Below, piece by piece: positions 6,039 through 8,047 of a DNA stretch of 8,047 nucleotides. The notes under the pieces were generated by a model that saw nothing but the letters and a program-made list of their open reading frames with translations, did not search any database and was not told the origin of the DNA. Origin of the DNA: SAR92 clade bacterium (lineage in GTDB: Bacteria; Pseudomonadota; Gammaproteobacteria; Pseudomonadales; Porticoccaceae); the NCBI GenBank assembly GCA_018607545.1, contig JABBBF010000198.1:1-8047 (forward strand), read 5' to 3'. The translations under genes and the position numbers were made by a program. How positions within the stretch are numbered: the first letter of the stretch is position 1; each line of letters opens with the position of its first letter.

Positions 6039-7265
6039 CTAGGTGCGATATTCGGCGTTAATACGCACATATTCATAGGTCAGGTCGGTGGTCCAGACGG
6101 TCTCCACAGCAGTGCCACGATTGAGCGAGACATGAATTGTAATATCTTCCGCTGCCATCGCCTGTTCGCCGGCCTGTTCGGTGTAGCTGGCGGCACGGCC
6201 ACCCTGTTCGACAATCAAAACGCCGTTAAGACTGATTGAGACCTTACTGACATCGAGATTATCGACACCGGCGCGACCTACGGCGGCTAAAATTCTTCCC
6301 CAGTTGGCATCCGAAGCTGCCAGTGCCGTTTTAACCAGTGGCGACTCGGCAATACAGTAGGCGACTTTTACCGCTTCCGCTGAATCTACCGCGCTATCCA
6401 CCAGGACGCTGACAAATTTACTGGCGCCTTCACCGTCGCGAATAATTGATTGAGCCAGTTCAATAAAGACTTTCTCGAGATGGGCGACAAACTGATCGAA
6501 GCAGCTCTCATCAATAACAATGCCGCTGGCACCAGTGGCGGCCAGAACTACGGCATCATTGGTCGATGTATCGCTGTCGACAGTGATGCGGTTAAATGAT
6601 TTATTGGTCACCAGATGCAGTGCGCGATATAACAACTCCGGGTCGATCTGCGCATCAGTGGCGACAAAGCCGAGCATGGTTGCCATATTCGGCTTGATCA
6701 TGCCGGAGCCTTTGGTAATACCGGTAATGGTCAGCAAATCTGAACTATCATCCAAACTATCATCCAAACTAAACTGCAGGCTGGCTCCTTTGGGACGAGT
6801 ATCAGTGGTTAAAATACCCTCTGCGGCATCTGCCCAGCCATTTTCATCCAGGGCTTTAACAGCCTGGGGGATGCCCGCCAACAGCTTATCCATTGGCAGT
6901 GGCTCACCAATAACACCGGTCGAAAACGGCAGTACTTTGGTTGATGCAAGTGACTGCAATTCAGCTAAAACCTCACAGCTCTGCTGAGCATCGGCAAGAC
7001 CAGTCTCACCGGTTCCAGCATTGGCATTGCCGGTATTAATCAACAGGTAGCGAGGCGCTGTAGACTCAAGGTGCTGTTTGGCTACCGTGACTGGTGCCGC
7101 ACAGAACGCATTCTGGGTAAAAACCGCGGCAACGGAGGCCGATTCACTGAGTTCCATCACCACAAGATCTTTGCGCCCCGGTGTTTTTATACCAGCGCAG
7201 GCAGTACCCAACTTAAATCCCGGGACTGGATGCATCTGTGGAAATTTTCCGCTGCCTGTGGCCAT
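6039..7265 (-). CDS. argJ: Bifunctional ornithine acetyltransferase / N-acetylglutamate synthase ArgJ
   Basis: ArgJ moves the acetyl group from N-acetylornithine to glutamate, closing the acetyl cycle of arginine synthesis; bifunctional members also acetylate glutamate from acetyl-CoA. The proenzyme cuts itself into two chains. The 408-residue product has the cleavage motif KGSGMIKPNMATMLGF, with the expected cut between A195 and nucleophile T196, and the oxyanion-hole pair T116-G117 in STGVIG. INTGNANAGTG (76-86), ITVDSDTSTND (227-237), DANWGRILAAVGRAG (319-333) and the C-terminal YVRINAEYRT are all family signatures. An in-frame duplication, SLDD twice (166-173), sits about 20 residues before the cut. 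AAAGGA lies about six bases before the ATG, and secA ends 19 bases upstream. Whether the enzyme is mono- or bifunctional cannot be read from the sequence. Confidence 0.96.
   Translation of the reverse strand: MATGSGKFPQMHPVPGFKLGTACAGIKTPGRKDLVVMELSESASVAAVFTQNAFCAAPVTVAKQHLESTAPRYLLINTGNANAGTGETGLADAQQSCEVLAELQSLASTKVLPFSTGVIGEPLPMDKLLAGIPQAVKALDENGWADAAEGILTTDTRPKGASLQFSLDDSLDDSSDLLTITGITKGSGMIKPNMATMLGFVATDAQIDPELLYRALHLVTNKSFNRITVDSDTSTNDAVVLAATGASGIVIDESCFDQFVAHLEKVFIELAQSIIRDGEGASKFVSVLVDSAVDSAEAVKVAYCIAESPLVKTALAASDANWGRILAAVGRAGVDNLDVSKVSISLNGVLIVEQGGRAASYTEQAGEQAMAAEDITIHVSLNRGTAVETVWTTDLTYEYVRINAEYRT
6743..6771. repeat. 12-bp tandem microrepeat inside argJ
   Basis: The plus strand reads AACTATCATCCA twice, then AACTA, giving about 2.4 perfect copies at a 12-base period. 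Being a multiple of three it keeps the argJ frame and encodes repeated SLDD in the precursor's first chain. The perfect match between copies suggests a recent slippage duplication. Confidence 0.85.
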
Positions 7266-7284
7266 ACTTATTCCTTTGTTCTAA

Positions 7285-8047
7285 TTAAATCTTACCGTGA
7301 CACTGTTTAAATTTCTTGTCTGAACCACAGGGACAGGGGTCGTTGCGGCCTACCTTGGGGCCCTGACGCTGCAATGGCTTTTGGGTCTGCTGCTTATTAC
7401 CGGCAGCTGCTTCACCTGAGCCATCCTGGGTAAGACTTTCAGTCGCAGCATGCTGATATTCACGGCCTTCCTGCTCGCGGCGACGCTGCTCTTCGAGCTT
7501 CTGCATATCCTCTTCGCTGGCCACCTGAATATGACTTAGGAAGCGCACGGTTTCAACTTTAATATTGTTGAGTAAATCTTCAAACATCTCGAAAGATTCG
7601 CGCTTGTATTCCTGCTTGGGGTTTTTCTGTGCGTAGGCGCGCAGTCCAATACCCTGACGCAGCTGATCCATATTGGCCAGGTGATCTTTCCACAGATTGT
7701 CGAGTACTTGAAGCATGATCTGGCGCTCTACTTCGCGCATCTGCTGGCCGACATGGGCATAGCGGGTTTCATAGTCAGTTTGTACCAACTCAACGATGCG
7801 CTGACGCAATGCCTCTTCATCGAGACGACTGTCTTCCTCAAGCCAGTCACCGATCGGTAACTGAACGGCAAAATCTGTCGCCAGGGTTTTTTCCAGACCT
7901 TCGATATCCCACTGCTCTTCAAGACTCATTGGCGGAATATGGCTATCTATGGCCTGATTGACCACGTCCTCGCGAACGCTGGTAATAATATTGGAGATAT
8001 CTTCATCTTCGAGCAGGTAGTTGCGCTGCTCATAGACCACCTGACGT
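7285..8047 (-). CDS. secA: Preprotein translocase ATPase SecA, C-terminal part (gene cut by window edge)
   Basis: SecA is the ATPase that pushes preproteins through the SecYEG channel. Only about the last 253 residues are here; the frame is open to position 8047, so the gene begins outside the window, and the GTG at 8038-8040 is an internal Val codon in [11 protein letters not shown]. The visible part includes the helical scaffold and wing region, with the strongly conserved [20 protein letters not shown] and [21 protein letters not shown] charged, Gln-rich linker of variable sequence ([18 protein letters not shown] and beyond) leads to the C-terminal zinc domain, [19 protein letters not shown], which carries the CxC...CH ligands that bind SecB and phospholipid in E. 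coli. argJ follows 19 bases after the TAA. Confidence 0.97.
   Translation of the reverse strand, partial: RQVVYEQRNYLLEDEDISNIITSVREDVVNQAIDSHIPPMSLEEQWDIEGLEKTLATDFAVQLPIGDWLEEDSRLDEEALRQRIVELVQTDYETRYAHVGQQMREVERQIMLQVLDNLWKDHLANMDQLRQGIGLRAYAQKNPKQEYKRESFEMFEDLLNNIKVETVRFLSHIQVASEEDMQKLEEQRRREQEGREYQHAATESLTQDGSGEAAAGNKQQTQKPLQRQGPKVGRNDPCPCGSDKKFKQCHGKI

Noticed and set aside
6520..6987. 155-codon open frame on the plus strand inside argJ
   Set aside because: It is antisense to a gene whose conserved motifs span the whole stretch, has no ribosome site I trust, and its protein resembles nothing I know.

Overview
The window carries eight protein-coding genes (seven complete, one cut by the edge) of a chromosomal housekeeping locus. 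Gene content and order point to a gammaproteobacterium, with base composition near 50% GC in the genes and AT-rich flanks. A marine Cellvibrionales- or Pseudomonadales-like organism is my guess, not something the sequence proves. The order secA / mutT / yacG / coaE / pilC / pilB, with the two halves converging between mutT and yacG, is as I recall the E. coli frame (secA-mutT><yacG-zapD-coaE-guaC-hofC-hofB-ppdD). Here argJ lies between secA and mutT, pilD lies between pilC and coaE, and zapD and guaC are absent from those positions.

Plus strand, 1-5584. An AT-rich leader (1-408) with no recognisable gene precedes the type IV pilus assembly genes pilB (extension ATPase) and pilC (inner-membrane platform). 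A 398-base gap (3400-3797) follows. Its first two thirds hold two adjacent palindromic elements bounded by TGTCA...TGACA and a 22-bp tandem repeat that reiterates the end of the second element. Then come pilD (prepilin peptidase), coaE (dephospho-CoA kinase, probably starting at a TTG) and yacG (small zinc protein, gyrase inhibitor family), spaced 54 and 2 bases apart.

Minus strand, 8047-5593. The 3' part of secA is followed by argJ (19-base gap) and mutT (23-base gap), a compact run likely to be co-transcribed. The stop codons of yacG and mutT are only 8 bases apart, with no hairpin terminator in between.

PilB, PilC and PilD form the core of one machine: PilD cleaves and N-methylates prepilins, PilC is the membrane platform and PilB powers pilus extension. 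The major pilin gene usually found next to pilB is not in the window. CoaE makes coenzyme A, YacG restrains DNA gyrase, ArgJ recycles acetyl groups in arginine synthesis, MutT removes oxidised nucleotides and SecA drives protein export. I see no undescribed defence or mobile system. The most unusual material is the repeat cluster between pilC and pilD. Smaller oddities are an in-frame SLDD duplication in ArgJ, a Gly-to-Asp change in the Nudix box of MutT and an extended DP-rich tail on YacG.
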